Shown here: piece after piece, positions 14,762 through 21,894 of the stretch
Position numbering within the stretch: position 1 is the stretch's first letter
Layout: every line of letters begins with the position of its first letter
Source: a virus
Direction: 5' to 3' (one strand)
IMG/VR virus record: IMGVR_UViG_3300031658_000158
Span: 1 to 21,937 of that record
Length of the DNA stretch: 21,937 bases
Notes under the pieces: generated by a model
The model's database searches: none
What the model saw: only the letters and a program-made list of their open reading frames with translations
Told to the model about the DNA's origin: nothing
Position numbers and translations under genes: made by a program

Positions 14762-15181
14762 TTAGGCAGCATCTTCAAGCATAGCCTGAAGCACAATGAC
14801 AGCCGTGTAGCCACGACCTTCACCATCTCTTGTAACCGAAATCGTCTCGAATATCAATTCGATCAGGTTGAAACCATAAGCCGTCACAGAGCCTTCTTGA
14901 CGATGCAAAGCGGCCTTTACTGCCTCGGCTATTTGTACCGCCTCTGCGCGGCCTGAAGGGCTGCGAGAATGAGCCTCAAAGGTCAAAGAAACCAAGGCAC
15001 CTTCGATTGTGTCTGTGTCAAACGCGGCTGGCGATATTTCGCCAAATCGCAAATATGGAAACGTGGCATTCTGCGGCGGCTCATCATAAATGCGGCTGCT
15101 GACAATATTCGTCACGCCGCTATTTGCAGCCAACGTGGCCAGAAGCCCCTTCTGCAAAGACAGTGCAAACCCATCAGCCAT
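14762..15181 (-). CDS. Tail terminator / DUF3168 family protein
   Basis: The 139-residue protein is a DUF3168 member, the family of tail terminators (lambda U, GTA gp8 type) that cap the finished tail tube and join it to the head. Seen here are 'LQKGLLATLAANSGVTNIV' (about 9-27), 'RIYDEPPQNATFPYLRFGE' (about 30-48), 'VSLTFEAHSRSPSGRAEAVQ' (about 64-83) and 'RDGEGRGYTAVIVLQAMLE' (about 118-136). All are typical of the family. It overlaps the previous gene by eight bases, with GGAGGCGG before the ATG at 15181. Its place after the gp10-like gene and before the tube gene is canonical. Confidence 0.85.
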   Translation of the reverse strand: MADGFALSLQKGLLATLAANSGVTNIVSSRIYDEPPQNATFPYLRFGEISPAAFDTDTIEGALVSLTFEAHSRSPSGRAEAVQIAEAVKAALHRQEGSVTAYGFNLIELIFETISVTRDGEGRGYTAVIVLQAMLEDAA

Positions 15182-15572
15182 TGACCGCCTCCTTAATTCC
15201 GCGCTTTATAGCCGACTTAATAGCCTTTTTGAACTTTGGCCCCTGAAGTTTTTGAGCCAAGCGGATGTAAGGCTGCGCCTCAGTTGTTCCTCGGTTGCCT
15301 TTTATGCGGCCAAATTCAACAGCCTTGGCCTTAATTTGCTCATCACGGCTTGGCGGCGCGGCTTCAACCGATCCAAGAAATTCGTGGTTGCCGCGTTCAT
15401 ATTTTGTGTAAATCCAGCCCCTTAGCTCACCGCTGTCAACGGGAACAAGGTTACGAGCCAGCCGCGCAGCCGCTTCGGTGTTGCGCTTAATAGATTTGAC
15501 GATCTGTCGCTCAACAGCTTCAGGCATTTTGTCAAACTGTTTTGCCAATTTTTTTGCACCAGTGACATTCAT
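15174..15572 (-). CDS. HK97 gp10-like tail completion protein
   Basis: This 132-residue basic protein fits the HK97 gp10 family of neck and tail-completion proteins. Marks are 'MNVTGAKKLAKQFDKMPEAV' at the start, 'IKRNTEAAARLARNLVPVDS' (about 28-47), 'GELRGWIY', 'AKAVEFG' and 'TEAQPYIRLAQKL' (about 96-108). In HK97-like phages it works at the head-tail junction between the stopper and the tail terminator. It overlaps the head closure gene before it by four bases (ATGA). The C-terminus is lysine-rich. RcGTA has no obvious counterpart at this place, so this phage is nearer to the classic HK97 neck set. Confidence 0.8.
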   Translation of the reverse strand: MNVTGAKKLAKQFDKMPEAVERQIVKSIKRNTEAAARLARNLVPVDSGELRGWIYTKYERGNHEFLGSVEAAPPSRDEQIKAKAVEFGRIKGNRGTTEAQPYIRLAQKLQGPKFKKAIKSAIKRGIKEAVNG

Positions 15573-15907
15573 GGTGCAATGCCCTTTTCCAGAACAAACT
15601 CGAGTGTCGTGTTTTTTGCGTCAAGTTGGATTACGTTTTTGATGGCCCAAGTAATGCCGCGTGCAATCACGCGATCAGCGGTAGTAATAGTTGCAGTTAT
15701 GCTGTCAGAACGAACCCGCATAGTGGCAAGATTATTATCTTCAAGCACTCCGCCAGAAATCTGTTTTCGGCCTTTTCGCTCAAGCAGATCAGCAGACCGG
15801 GAAACCAAAGCATTCCAGCCCGTGTAAACATTTCCATATTCGTCAACCGTGCCTTCAGACAAACGCTGAAACACAACACGCTCACGCAAAAGGCCGGCCC
15901 TAACCAT
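15569..15907 (-). CDS. Head closure (stopper) protein, SPP1 gp16/HK97 type
   Basis: The 112-residue protein matches phage head closure proteins (SPP1 gp16-like; GTA gp7 position). It begins 'MVRAGLLRERVVFQRLSEGT' and has 'DEYGNVYTGWNALVSRSADL' (about 22-41), a family hallmark, followed by a beta-barrel ('DRVIARGITWAIKNVIQLDA' at about 78-97). It stops the packaged DNA from leaving and forms the second ring of the neck. It overlaps the connector gene by eight bases and the next gene by four. The start has no strong RBS of its own and is probably coupled to the connector gene. Confidence 0.8.
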   Translation of the reverse strand: MVRAGLLRERVVFQRLSEGTVDEYGNVYTGWNALVSRSADLLERKGRKQISGGVLEDNNLATMRVRSDSITATITTADRVIARGITWAIKNVIQLDAKNTTLEFVLEKGIAP

Positions 15908-16508
15908 ACCAAGAAACCCGGTTAATATTTATCAATTCTTCAAACCCAAAGGGAATGCTTTTTGATATAGTTCCGATTAATTCGTTTTCGCGATTGTCAT
16001 ACCAATGCCCAATAAGCAACATAAGTGCGTGCCGGATGCTCTGAGGGACGTCAGCAATCGCGTCACCAAATCCGATCTCGTATTCAATCCTTATGGCGTC
16101 AGAACGGTTTTGCGTGACAGGCCAAGAAAAGCCGTCTTTCGGGCCTACAGTTGAAGTAAAATCTGTGCCGAAGGTTTGGTAATTTGTCAGCGTGTCTGTT
16201 TGCAAAACGCCATCAACGTCATAATATTTAATCGCAGTGACCGATTGAACCGGGCCAAGAACAAGCGCAACCTTTTGCTGTGGGTTTGGACCCATCCATT
16301 GCGCCCATTTCTGGGTAATCATTGCCTGACCAAGTGCGCCCCTCGCATCAGTGTAAGCGACCGCAACGGCAATTAGCCGATGGATCATTACATCATCATC
16401 ACTATGCTCAACGCGCAACTGCGCTTTTGCTTCCGCCAAAGTAATCGGAGTAACAGCGGGAGCGTCTACAATCTCAAGCGCGTGATGTGTCAAAAGCGGC
16501 TGCGGCAT
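15900..16508 (-). CDS. Head-tail connector (HK97 gp6-like)
   Basis: This 202-residue protein fits the HK97 gp6 / phiE125 gp8 connector family. The signature region is 'PITLAEAKAQLRVEHSDDD' (about 21-39), then 'MIHRLIAVAVAYTDARG' and 'LVLGPVQSVTAIKYYDVDG' (about 82-100). The C-terminal helix bundle is 'VPQSIRHALMLLIGHWYDNR' (about 154-173), ending near a basic 'NINRVSWYG'. A ring of this protein attaches below the portal. It begins one base after the stop of the small 16509-16700 gene (TAA-ATG), with AGAGGA upstream, so the two are coupled. Confidence 0.85.
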   Translation of the reverse strand: MPQPLLTHHALEIVDAPAVTPITLAEAKAQLRVEHSDDDVMIHRLIAVAVAYTDARGALGQAMITQKWAQWMGPNPQQKVALVLGPVQSVTAIKYYDVDGVLQTDTLTNYQTFGTDFTSTVGPKDGFSWPVTQNRSDAIRIEYEIGFGDAIADVPQSIRHALMLLIGHWYDNRENELIGTISKSIPFGFEELININRVSWYG

Positions 16509-16700
16509 TTACTGTTCCTCTACAGCAGTCTCAAGTTTAACCTTACGGACTGCACGCTCAACTTTAGAAGGCGTCTCAATAGCTTCAGCAATTCCAGCCG
16601 CAATATAACGTGCAGCCTCTGCGGCGTTGCAATCAATTTCATCACCAGAATTGTGGCTGAAATCGATACCAGCCATGCCTGTCAATAAACGAACTTTCAT
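16509..16700 (-). CDS. Small conserved phage protein between capsid and connector
   Basis: This 63-residue protein starts 'MKVRLLTGMAGIDFSHNSGD' and has 'AAEAARYIAAGIAEAI' at about 26-41, ending in a charged tail. Small proteins of this pattern (KVR.L...AG, a GDE turn, then a helix with 'AG.AE') are common after the capsid gene in alphaproteobacterial phages. The function is not known; a minor head or neck part is plausible. The ATG at 16700 has GAGAGGA upstream; a TTG 15 bases further up is less likely. It follows the UUCG hairpin at the end of the capsid gene. Confidence 0.6.
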   Translation of the reverse strand: MKVRLLTGMAGIDFSHNSGDEIDCNAAEAARYIAAGIAEAIETPSKVERAVRKVKLETAVEEQ

Positions 16701-16723
16701 TTCAAATCCTCTCAAGTGGATAA

Positions 16724-16743
16724 GCAGGGACCGAAGCCCCTGC
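16724..16743 (-). terminator. UUCG-tetraloop hairpin after the major capsid gene
   Basis: The minus-strand RNA forms an eight-pair stem (GCAGGGGC with GUCCCUGC, one G-U pair) closed by a UUCG loop. It lies ten bases after the capsid stop. Only two Us follow, so it is probably a 3' stabilising or attenuating hairpin rather than a full terminator. The wobble pair would be an A-C mismatch in RNA from the other strand. Confidence 0.65.
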
Positions 16744-16752
16744 CTACTGTGT

Positions 16753-18000
16753 TTAGGCTGTAATCAAGTGCTTGATCGCTGCTGTGTTGGCAAGTGTGCC
16801 GTCAAAGCGGATATAACCCAAGATGCCGTAATCTGGAGCGAAACGCTCGCGTGCAACAAACAATGACGGACCACCAACTTTGCGAACATAGAACTTGGAC
16901 ATATCGCCAAACAACATGACTTTTTTCGCAGTTGCGAGGCTGTCCATTGCTTGGTTTACAACTACGTTGTAGCCCAACAGGTTCTGCGGAATGCCTGCTT
17001 GATAGTTGCCCATCGCCCAGAGATATTCGCCTTGCGAAGTCTTCAACTTGCGAACCGCAGAAAGTGTACTGTCGTTCATCATAATTGCTGTTGAAGGCGA
17101 TGCACGGTAAGCAGGGTCAACCGAGTGAACCAAATCAATGATTTCGTCTGCTGTGATCGCGGCAACTGCGGCTGCGGTTTTGCCCAAAGCTGAGTTGGTT
17201 ACGATGCCTTCAACGTCTGAAGAACCTGAACCAGTTGTCAGTTTTGAGTTTGCAATGCGGCCGAGACGTTCGCCAAGCAGTTCGCCCAACAGGCTCTCTA
17301 CATTGAGGATTGAATCACTTGCCAATTCGTAGGACCAACGGACCCACTCAGTGTCAAACGCATAAGCGCCCAAAGTCTTCTGACCGAAAGTGACATCTTT
17401 GCCGCCATCATCGGTAACTGTGCCAGCTTCAGTGTGAGCTTCAGCAGTAACAGCAGTATCGTTCACCGTTGGGATGTTGAAAGTATTCCCGCCTGTTGTA
17501 TTCAGAACAGTAAACAAGCTGCCGTCATACATTGGGCCAGTGGCGATCATCGCTTTGTCAATGAAGTTAGCCAGTTCAGTCGGAACTGTGTAACCGCCAG
17601 CAGTAGCCGTGCCAGCAGTTTGTGCGCGAACTTCAGATTGACGCAGAACATTGCGAACTTCGCCGTCCAAGCCATCAACGCCGCCGTTTGCAATCATTGA
17701 AAAGAATGCTTTGCGGTAAGAAATGTCAGAACCTTGATCTACGGCAGGGGCAGAACGATCTTCAGCAACTGGACGCTTGGAAACGTCAACGGCTTCAGAA
17801 GCACGCAGCGCAGCCTCAGATTTTTCAAGACGATCAGCGCGTGCTGAAAACTTGTCGTGGTCAGCCATCATAGCGTCAAATTCACGCTCAACTTCTGCTG
17901 CACGACCTTCTGGCGTACTGTCGTTTAATTCTGCAAGTTTGGCGCGGGCCTCAGTGGCGATGTTCGCCATCTTCTCCCGCAGGTCTTTGATATCAGCCAT
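16753..18000 (-). CDS. Major capsid protein, HK97 fold
   Basis: The 415-residue protein is an HK97-type major capsid protein. Residues 1-122 are a charged helical scaffold (delta) domain, for example 'EVEREFDAMMADHDKFSARA' (about 36-55). The mature part probably begins near 125-136 ('AQTAGTATAGGYTVP'). The core has family features: 'GGNTFNIPTVNDTAVTAEAH' (about 169-188), 'SIL..ESLLGELLGERL', 'LLGYNVVVNQAMDS' and a C-terminal 'APDYGILGYIRFDGTLAN'. The neighbouring protease would remove the delta domain during maturation. The start has GGAGGCC at ideal spacing and follows a leader with two hairpins; a UUCG hairpin follows the gene. High expression is expected. Confidence 0.93.
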   Translation of the reverse strand: MADIKDLREKMANIATEARAKLAELNDSTPEGRAAEVEREFDAMMADHDKFSARADRLEKSEAALRASEAVDVSKRPVAEDRSAPAVDQGSDISYRKAFFSMIANGGVDGLDGEVRNVLRQSEVRAQTAGTATAGGYTVPTELANFIDKAMIATGPMYDGSLFTVLNTTGGNTFNIPTVNDTAVTAEAHTEAGTVTDDGGKDVTFGQKTLGAYAFDTEWVRWSYELASDSILNVESLLGELLGERLGRIANSKLTTGSGSSDVEGIVTNSALGKTAAAVAAITADEIIDLVHSVDPAYRASPSTAIMMNDSTLSAVRKLKTSQGEYLWAMGNYQAGIPQNLLGYNVVVNQAMDSLATAKKVMLFGDMSKFYVRKVGGPSLFVARERFAPDYGILGYIRFDGTLANTAAIKHLITA

Positions 18001-18004
18001 TGTG

Positions 18005-18036
18005 GGCCTCCATATATGCGCTTGCCCAAGGCGCGG
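18005..18036 (-). promoter_or_regulatory. Leader hairpin plus RBS cassette before the capsid gene
   Basis: The RNA has a 17-base hairpin (18018-18034; GCGCCUU arm, GGGC loop, AAGCGC arm with one bulged C), then AUAUAU, then GGAGGCC four bases before ATGGC. The same cassette precedes the tail tube gene at 14724-14758. Confidence 0.65.
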
Positions 18037-18046
18037 GGGAAGGGCG

Positions 18047-18067
18047 AACAGCGGGAGAACCGCCGTT
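18047..18067 (-). promoter_or_regulatory. Second hairpin in the protease-capsid gap
   Basis: The RNA pairs AACGGCGG with CCGCUGUU (eight pairs, one G-U) around a UUCUC loop, five bases after the protease stop. No U run follows, so a terminator is unlikely. It may protect the capsid message at a processing point or block read-through initiation. Confidence 0.55.
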
Positions 18068-18072
18068 ATCTG

Positions 18073-18633
18073 TTAAAGCTGCGCTTTCATCCTAAGACGC
18101 CGTGCAGCCTGAGATTTTATTTTCAAGCTCCTGTGGGCCTCAAGAGAGCGCAAGCCGATCTCTGTGCCGTCATAAGCTGGGGTTGTAACTATAGAAACAT
18201 CAAAAAGCTGTGCTTCCTGAATAGTGCGCTTTGGGACTGCGCCGCTTTCGTCCCACTCTTGGCGAGTCGGGATAAACGCAAAAGACATTTTGTCCAAGTC
18301 TCCGCGTTTCATTTTGGGGACAATGCTTCTGACATCGGGATCATTGGGGTCAAGCTCTGTTTCCATATACAAACCGTGATCATCTTCAGTTAATCTTAAA
18401 GTGCCGGAGCGTGTCCGCGCAAGTGGCAACCCCTCGTGGTTGATAACAAACACAACGTCATCGCGACCAATGGCGTCTTTAAACGCGCCGCGTTCAATTA
18501 CTTCTGTGAAATAGCCACCAATGCTAGTCTCTTCGCCAAAAACCGCAGCATAACCTGAAACTTTAATTGGCTCATCGGCCTCTTCACGAACCTCAAAAGC
18601 GTCTAAACGTGCGCGAATTTCTTTTTCAGACAT
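18073..18633 (-). CDS. Prohead serine protease, HK97/U35 type
   Basis: The 186-residue protein is a caudovirus prohead protease. Seen are 'VSGYAAVFGEETSIGGYFTE' (about 25-44), 'ERGAFKDAI', 'VFVINHEGLPLARTRSGTLR' (about 61-80) with the likely catalytic His66, and 'KMSFAF' with likely catalytic Ser117. A 'LFDVSIVTTPAY' segment at about 143-154 is also characteristic. It cleaves the capsid delta domain and then itself. The chosen start is the ATG at 18633 with CGGAGA upstream; a longer frame upstream overlaps the portal gene and lacks family similarity. It overlaps the portal end by eight bases. The basic C-terminal tail may direct it to the scaffold. Confidence 0.88.
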   Translation of the reverse strand: MSEKEIRARLDAFEVREEADEPIKVSGYAAVFGEETSIGGYFTEVIERGAFKDAIGRDDVVFVINHEGLPLARTRSGTLRLTEDDHGLYMETELDPNDPDVRSIVPKMKRGDLDKMSFAFIPTRQEWDESGAVPKRTIQEAQLFDVSIVTTPAYDGTEIGLRSLEAHRSLKIKSQAARRLRMKAQL

Positions 18634-19861
18634 TTTGATCTCCGTTATTTTCTCCCGACTGTACCACAACTTGGCCCTGCGTGCCAATCGGCACTGTCGC
18701 ACCTTGGATCATCAGGTCATCGCCGTTGCCCATCGGTGGCATATTCTCAATGTCGCGCACCTCATTCGGCGTGCGGATCGCGTTCTGGATCGATGTCGCG
18801 TGAGCTTCCATGCGGCTCTTGATGTCGCCGCGTAGCAAGCCATCGACATTGAACTCGACATAAAGGTTAGTCGTGCGACCAAACAATTTTAAATTTAATT
18901 CAGCTTCAGTCTGTTCAATCCATCTGCGGATCGTGTGCTTCACGAAATGCAAGTCTTGCTGCTCTACGTTGCTGAATGTTCCGTGAGTTAAGTCTTGCAA
19001 GAAGACAGGCGGCAGGCTGTAAATCCGAGCGATCTGCTCAATGCTAAACCGCTGAAGCTCAATCAGTTGCATTTGCTCTGGATTGAAACCAATCTGCTTC
19101 ATTTCATGGCCGAGCGGAAGCGCCATCACAGGCCGACCCTCACGCGCCAGCTTGGCGGTTGTATTCGCAACGTCTTCAGATGCACGCTGCGCCGCAGCAC
19201 CAGATTGGAACGGACCTTGTAAAACTACAGGTGGAATGCCGCCCGATTGGAATGCCTTGGAGCCGTAGCGACTAGCGGCAATGGCCATTCCGATTGCGTC
19301 TTTGTTGGTTGCAATAGGCCCACGAACATCAACTTGATTGGCCTTCAGCATAAACGGAATATCAATTACGTCTCTGGCTTCGTAAACTGTTGTTTCAAGA
19401 CGGTAGGTTTTGCGGCCACCGATAAGCTCGACGCGAACATCTGTCGGGTCAATCGGATAAAGGTTGACCACCTCGCCCTTGCCGTTCCGCTCAATGTAAG
19501 TGACAGAGCGACCTCCAGTCAAAACTTGTTCAAAAATATATTTGCGCCACTCAAAGGATGACATTCCATCGTTGACAACATCGTGCAAAATGCCAGAAAC
19601 ACGGCCTTCATATTTCTCGCGCCCGCTTTCGGTCTTTTGATAAACATTTAAAGGAAGGCTGGCAATCGTGCCGCTCAAGAAATTAACAGCCGACCAAATC
19701 GCAGGAACGCCCAGCGCCGTGTCAACATTTACATTCACGCCGGAAGACGCTTCAAAATCACCCCAGCCCATAATCTGCAAGAAGTCAGCAGATGACACAG
19801 GTGCATTAGGGTTTTCGAGGTTTCGGTTTTCCGACTTGCGGAAACGGTCAAGTAAGCCCAT
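18626..19861 (-). CDS. Portal protein, HK97 family
   Basis: This 411-residue protein is an HK97-type portal, the dodecameric ring through which DNA enters the head. Family marks are 'AIWSAVNFLSGTIASLPLNV' (about 54-73), 'SSFEWRKYIFEQVLTGGRSV' (about 100-119), 'NLYPIDPTDVRVEL', and 'EQIARIYSLPPVFLQDLTHG' (about 274-293) followed by 'FSNVEQQDLHFV'. The C-terminal 'RTPNEVRDIENMPPMGNGDD' (about 363-382) is also typical. The start ATG at 19861 has no good RBS, being preceded by an A-rich run. It lies inside a short overlapping frame (19904-19848) that may bring ribosomes to it. Confidence 0.92.
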   Translation of the reverse strand: MGLLDRFRKSENRNLENPNAPVSSADFLQIMGWGDFEASSGVNVNVDTALGVPAIWSAVNFLSGTIASLPLNVYQKTESGREKYEGRVSGILHDVVNDGMSSFEWRKYIFEQVLTGGRSVTYIERNGKGEVVNLYPIDPTDVRVELIGGRKTYRLETTVYEARDVIDIPFMLKANQVDVRGPIATNKDAIGMAIAASRYGSKAFQSGGIPPVVLQGPFQSGAAAQRASEDVANTTAKLAREGRPVMALPLGHEMKQIGFNPEQMQLIELQRFSIEQIARIYSLPPVFLQDLTHGTFSNVEQQDLHFVKHTIRRWIEQTEAELNLKLFGRTTNLYVEFNVDGLLRGDIKSRMEAHATSIQNAIRTPNEVRDIENMPPMGNGDDLMIQGATVPIGTQGQVVVQSGENNGDQNV

Positions 19862-19904
19862 TTTTTAATTTTCCACGCGCATGGTTTCTTGCAATATAGC
19901 GCAT
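19848..19904 (-). CDS. 18-codon coupling minicistron between terminase and portal
   Basis: A tiny frame starts at an ATG overlapping the terminase stop (TAATG) and encodes 18 residues (MRYIARNHARGKLKNGLT). It runs through the portal start in another frame and ends 11 bases after the portal ATG. Because the portal ATG lacks an RBS, this frame may deliver ribosomes that restart at it. It may instead be chance, as the peptide has no recognisable family. Confidence 0.35.
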   Translation of the reverse strand: MRYIARNHARGKLKNGLT

Positions 19905-21418
19905 TAAGACGCAAGCGTAAAGGCTGGGTCGTCCCAAGGTGAGCATGATATAGTTTGATCTTCATGCGCAGACGCGCCGAGCGCCATCGCAAGCGCGACC
20001 AAACCATCTATTTTGCTGACGCTTTTGGCCTTGTGCAGCTTCCTATTGCCCGCCGGATCACGCTCAACAACGGCTCCAGCAGCACACATATTGAGGATGG
20101 GGTTGCCGCCGTGATGTAATTTTCGCTCTGCGACAAGCCGTTCAAGCCGATCAACAGCCGGGGCCATATCTTTGTAACCCTGACCAAACGCGGCCATCGG
20201 AACTTGCGCACCAATGTTGTCAAGCTCACGCTGGAAATCGTTTATCCGCCAGCGGTCATATGCCATCAGCGTGATGTCGTAACGCTCCGCAGCCTCGGCG
20301 ACTGCCATCGCAACAACAGCCGGGATAATAACAGGGCCGTCAATTAGCGTAAGAAAACCCTGATCGGCCCACAGATCATAAGGAACCTTGTCAACTTTTG
20401 ACTTCTCTCTGATGCCATCGGCAGGCAAAAAGAACTGTGGCACAACGTGATACACATCGCCGACCGGAAACGCCATAACAAACGCTGTCAAATCTCGGCT
20501 GGCCGACAGGTCAAGCCCCGCATAACAGGTCATGCCAGATGAAACTTCTGGCTCCGCGCTGTTCGCTTCCCACTCAGAACGCGACAGGAATGGCGAAGTC
20601 GCTTCAATTCTTTGGTTTAAATACAACCACCTAAAACTATTTTCCTTTGCCGGGAGCCGCTCCGCTTGCTTGGCAAAATCCTGAATGTCAGTCAGGCTTC
20701 GGAACTCTCCAACCGCCGGGTTTGCAGCCGACCAAGCATCGCGATCCATGATATCGCAATCCTCCGGCGCAGAATGCAAATGGCAAACGATCCGTTTGTC
20801 TTTTGCGTTCATTGCGTCATCAAGCCAAATGCTGAACAAATCGCCATCGGTTGCAGCCTGCGTGCTGATCGCAATTAACAGCGGATCATCGTGCGCCCCC
20901 TGCGCAGTTTCAATGGCCTCAATGAAAGCATCCTGTGGCCCGCGAACCTGACCGACCTCATCCAAGATTGCCAGCACTGGAGACAAGCCGTGCGCTGTCC
21001 CGGCCTCGGCAGAGATCGCTTTGTATTCCACGTTCACAGGCAGGCCAATTAGCATCTTGCTAGACGGCACAACCTTGATGATCTTGGAAAGCCCCGGCGA
21101 TAGGCGCACCATCTTTTCGGCCAGCTTAAACACAAGTGAAGCCTGATCCCGGCTACGTGCGCCGCTAACGATCTGGCTGTTCTGTCTGGCTTCAGGGCCA
21201 ACGATGTGGGCCAAAAGTATTGCCGCAATTAAAGCTGACTTGCCGTTCTTTCGCGCCACGCTCAGATATGCTCGGCTCGTTCCTTTGGGGTTGTCGTAAA
21301 TGTCAGTAATAAATTTACGCTGAAACTCCATCAGCTTGATCGGCTTGCCAACGTGCTTGCCTTCAGGAACCAAAACATATCGCTCAATGAACGTGCAAAC
21401 TCTTTCACCTCTGGTCAT
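19904..21418 (-). CDS. terL: Terminase large subunit, packaging ATPase and nuclease
   Basis: This 504-residue protein (505 if begun at a TTG three bases earlier) is a large terminase of the Terminase_1/HK97 type. Numbered from the TTG, the ATPase part has the Walker A-like 'SVARKNGKSALIAA' at about 54-67, Walker B 'VLAILDEVGQ' at about 149-158 with Asp154/Glu155, and a coupling motif 'IAISTQA' at about 183-189. The nuclease part has 'YAGLDLSASRDLTAF' at about 300-314 (Asp304), a likely second acid at Asp389 ('LMAYDRW') and a third at Asp472 ('SKIDGLVALA'). It cuts concatemeric DNA and drives it into the prohead. The ATG at 21418 forms TGATG with the small subunit stop. Confidence 0.93.
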   Translation of the reverse strand: MTRGERVCTFIERYVLVPEGKHVGKPIKLMEFQRKFITDIYDNPKGTSRAYLSVARKNGKSALIAAILLAHIVGPEARQNSQIVSGARSRDQASLVFKLAEKMVRLSPGLSKIIKVVPSSKMLIGLPVNVEYKAISAEAGTAHGLSPVLAILDEVGQVRGPQDAFIEAIETAQGAHDDPLLIAISTQAATDGDLFSIWLDDAMNAKDKRIVCHLHSAPEDCDIMDRDAWSAANPAVGEFRSLTDIQDFAKQAERLPAKENSFRWLYLNQRIEATSPFLSRSEWEANSAEPEVSSGMTCYAGLDLSASRDLTAFVMAFPVGDVYHVVPQFFLPADGIREKSKVDKVPYDLWADQGFLTLIDGPVIIPAVVAMAVAEAAERYDITLMAYDRWRINDFQRELDNIGAQVPMAAFGQGYKDMAPAVDRLERLVAERKLHHGGNPILNMCAAGAVVERDPAGNRKLHKAKSVSKIDGLVALAMALGASAHEDQTISCSPWDDPAFTLAS

Positions 21419-21894
21419 CAATTGGGCCTTGCAAGCAAATCATCATTAAGCGGGTTGTTACTTTCGATGTCTTTTGACATTGCCCGCCGCTTGGCAACGT
21501 CTCTGGCGTCACCCTCTCTCGCCCGCGCGTGTAAAGATAAACTCCTACGGAACGATAGTAAATCACCTGACAAAGATTTTACAACTCGAAGCCTTGGATT
21601 TTCAACCGTTGTGCCATTTTGGCGTGCTGTAATGTAGCCTTCGGTGCGAAGCATTTGCTGTTCTTCATTCAAATCACACATAGATCGGGCCAACATCGCA
21701 GCCACTTCGAGGTCGTGAGCCGTCCAATCCGAACGCGCAAACTGGTCTAAAACATTTACAAAAAATGGCATGTCTTTTTTTGACAGCGGAACATTGCTTG
21801 GCGGGCCGATGCTTTTAGTTGACGCGGCCATCACTTTTACTTGCTCTGAAGTGCTGTCAATCCTGTCTCTTTTGGCTTTTTTAACTGTGGCCAT
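21418..21894 (-). CDS. terS: Terminase small subunit (P27-like)
   Basis: This 158-residue protein sits directly before the large terminase and has the size and layout of P27-type small terminases. There is a basic N-terminus ('MATVKKAKRDRIDS'), a region 'FVNVLDQFARSDWTAHDLEV' at about 45-64 followed by 'AAMLARSMCDLNEEQQML', then 'TVENPRLRVVKSLSGDLLSF' at about 95-114 and an Arg-rich helix. Small subunits recognise the packaging site and hand DNA to the large subunit. The start at 21894 has AGGAG at good spacing. The short region upstream (21895-21937) shows no clear promoter. The family call rests on position and pattern; weak sequence conservation is normal for this class. Confidence 0.75.
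   Translation of the reverse strand: MATVKKAKRDRIDSTSEQVKVMAASTKSIGPPSNVPLSKKDMPFFVNVLDQFARSDWTAHDLEVAAMLARSMCDLNEEQQMLRTEGYITARQNGTTVENPRLRVVKSLSGDLLSFRRSLSLHARAREGDARDVAKRRAMSKDIESNNPLNDDLLARPN

Noticed and set aside
18634-18702. Longer prohead protease start upstream
   Set aside because: The extra 23 residues overlap the portal coding region, lack an RBS and do not resemble the family; the ATG at 18633 has a good RBS.
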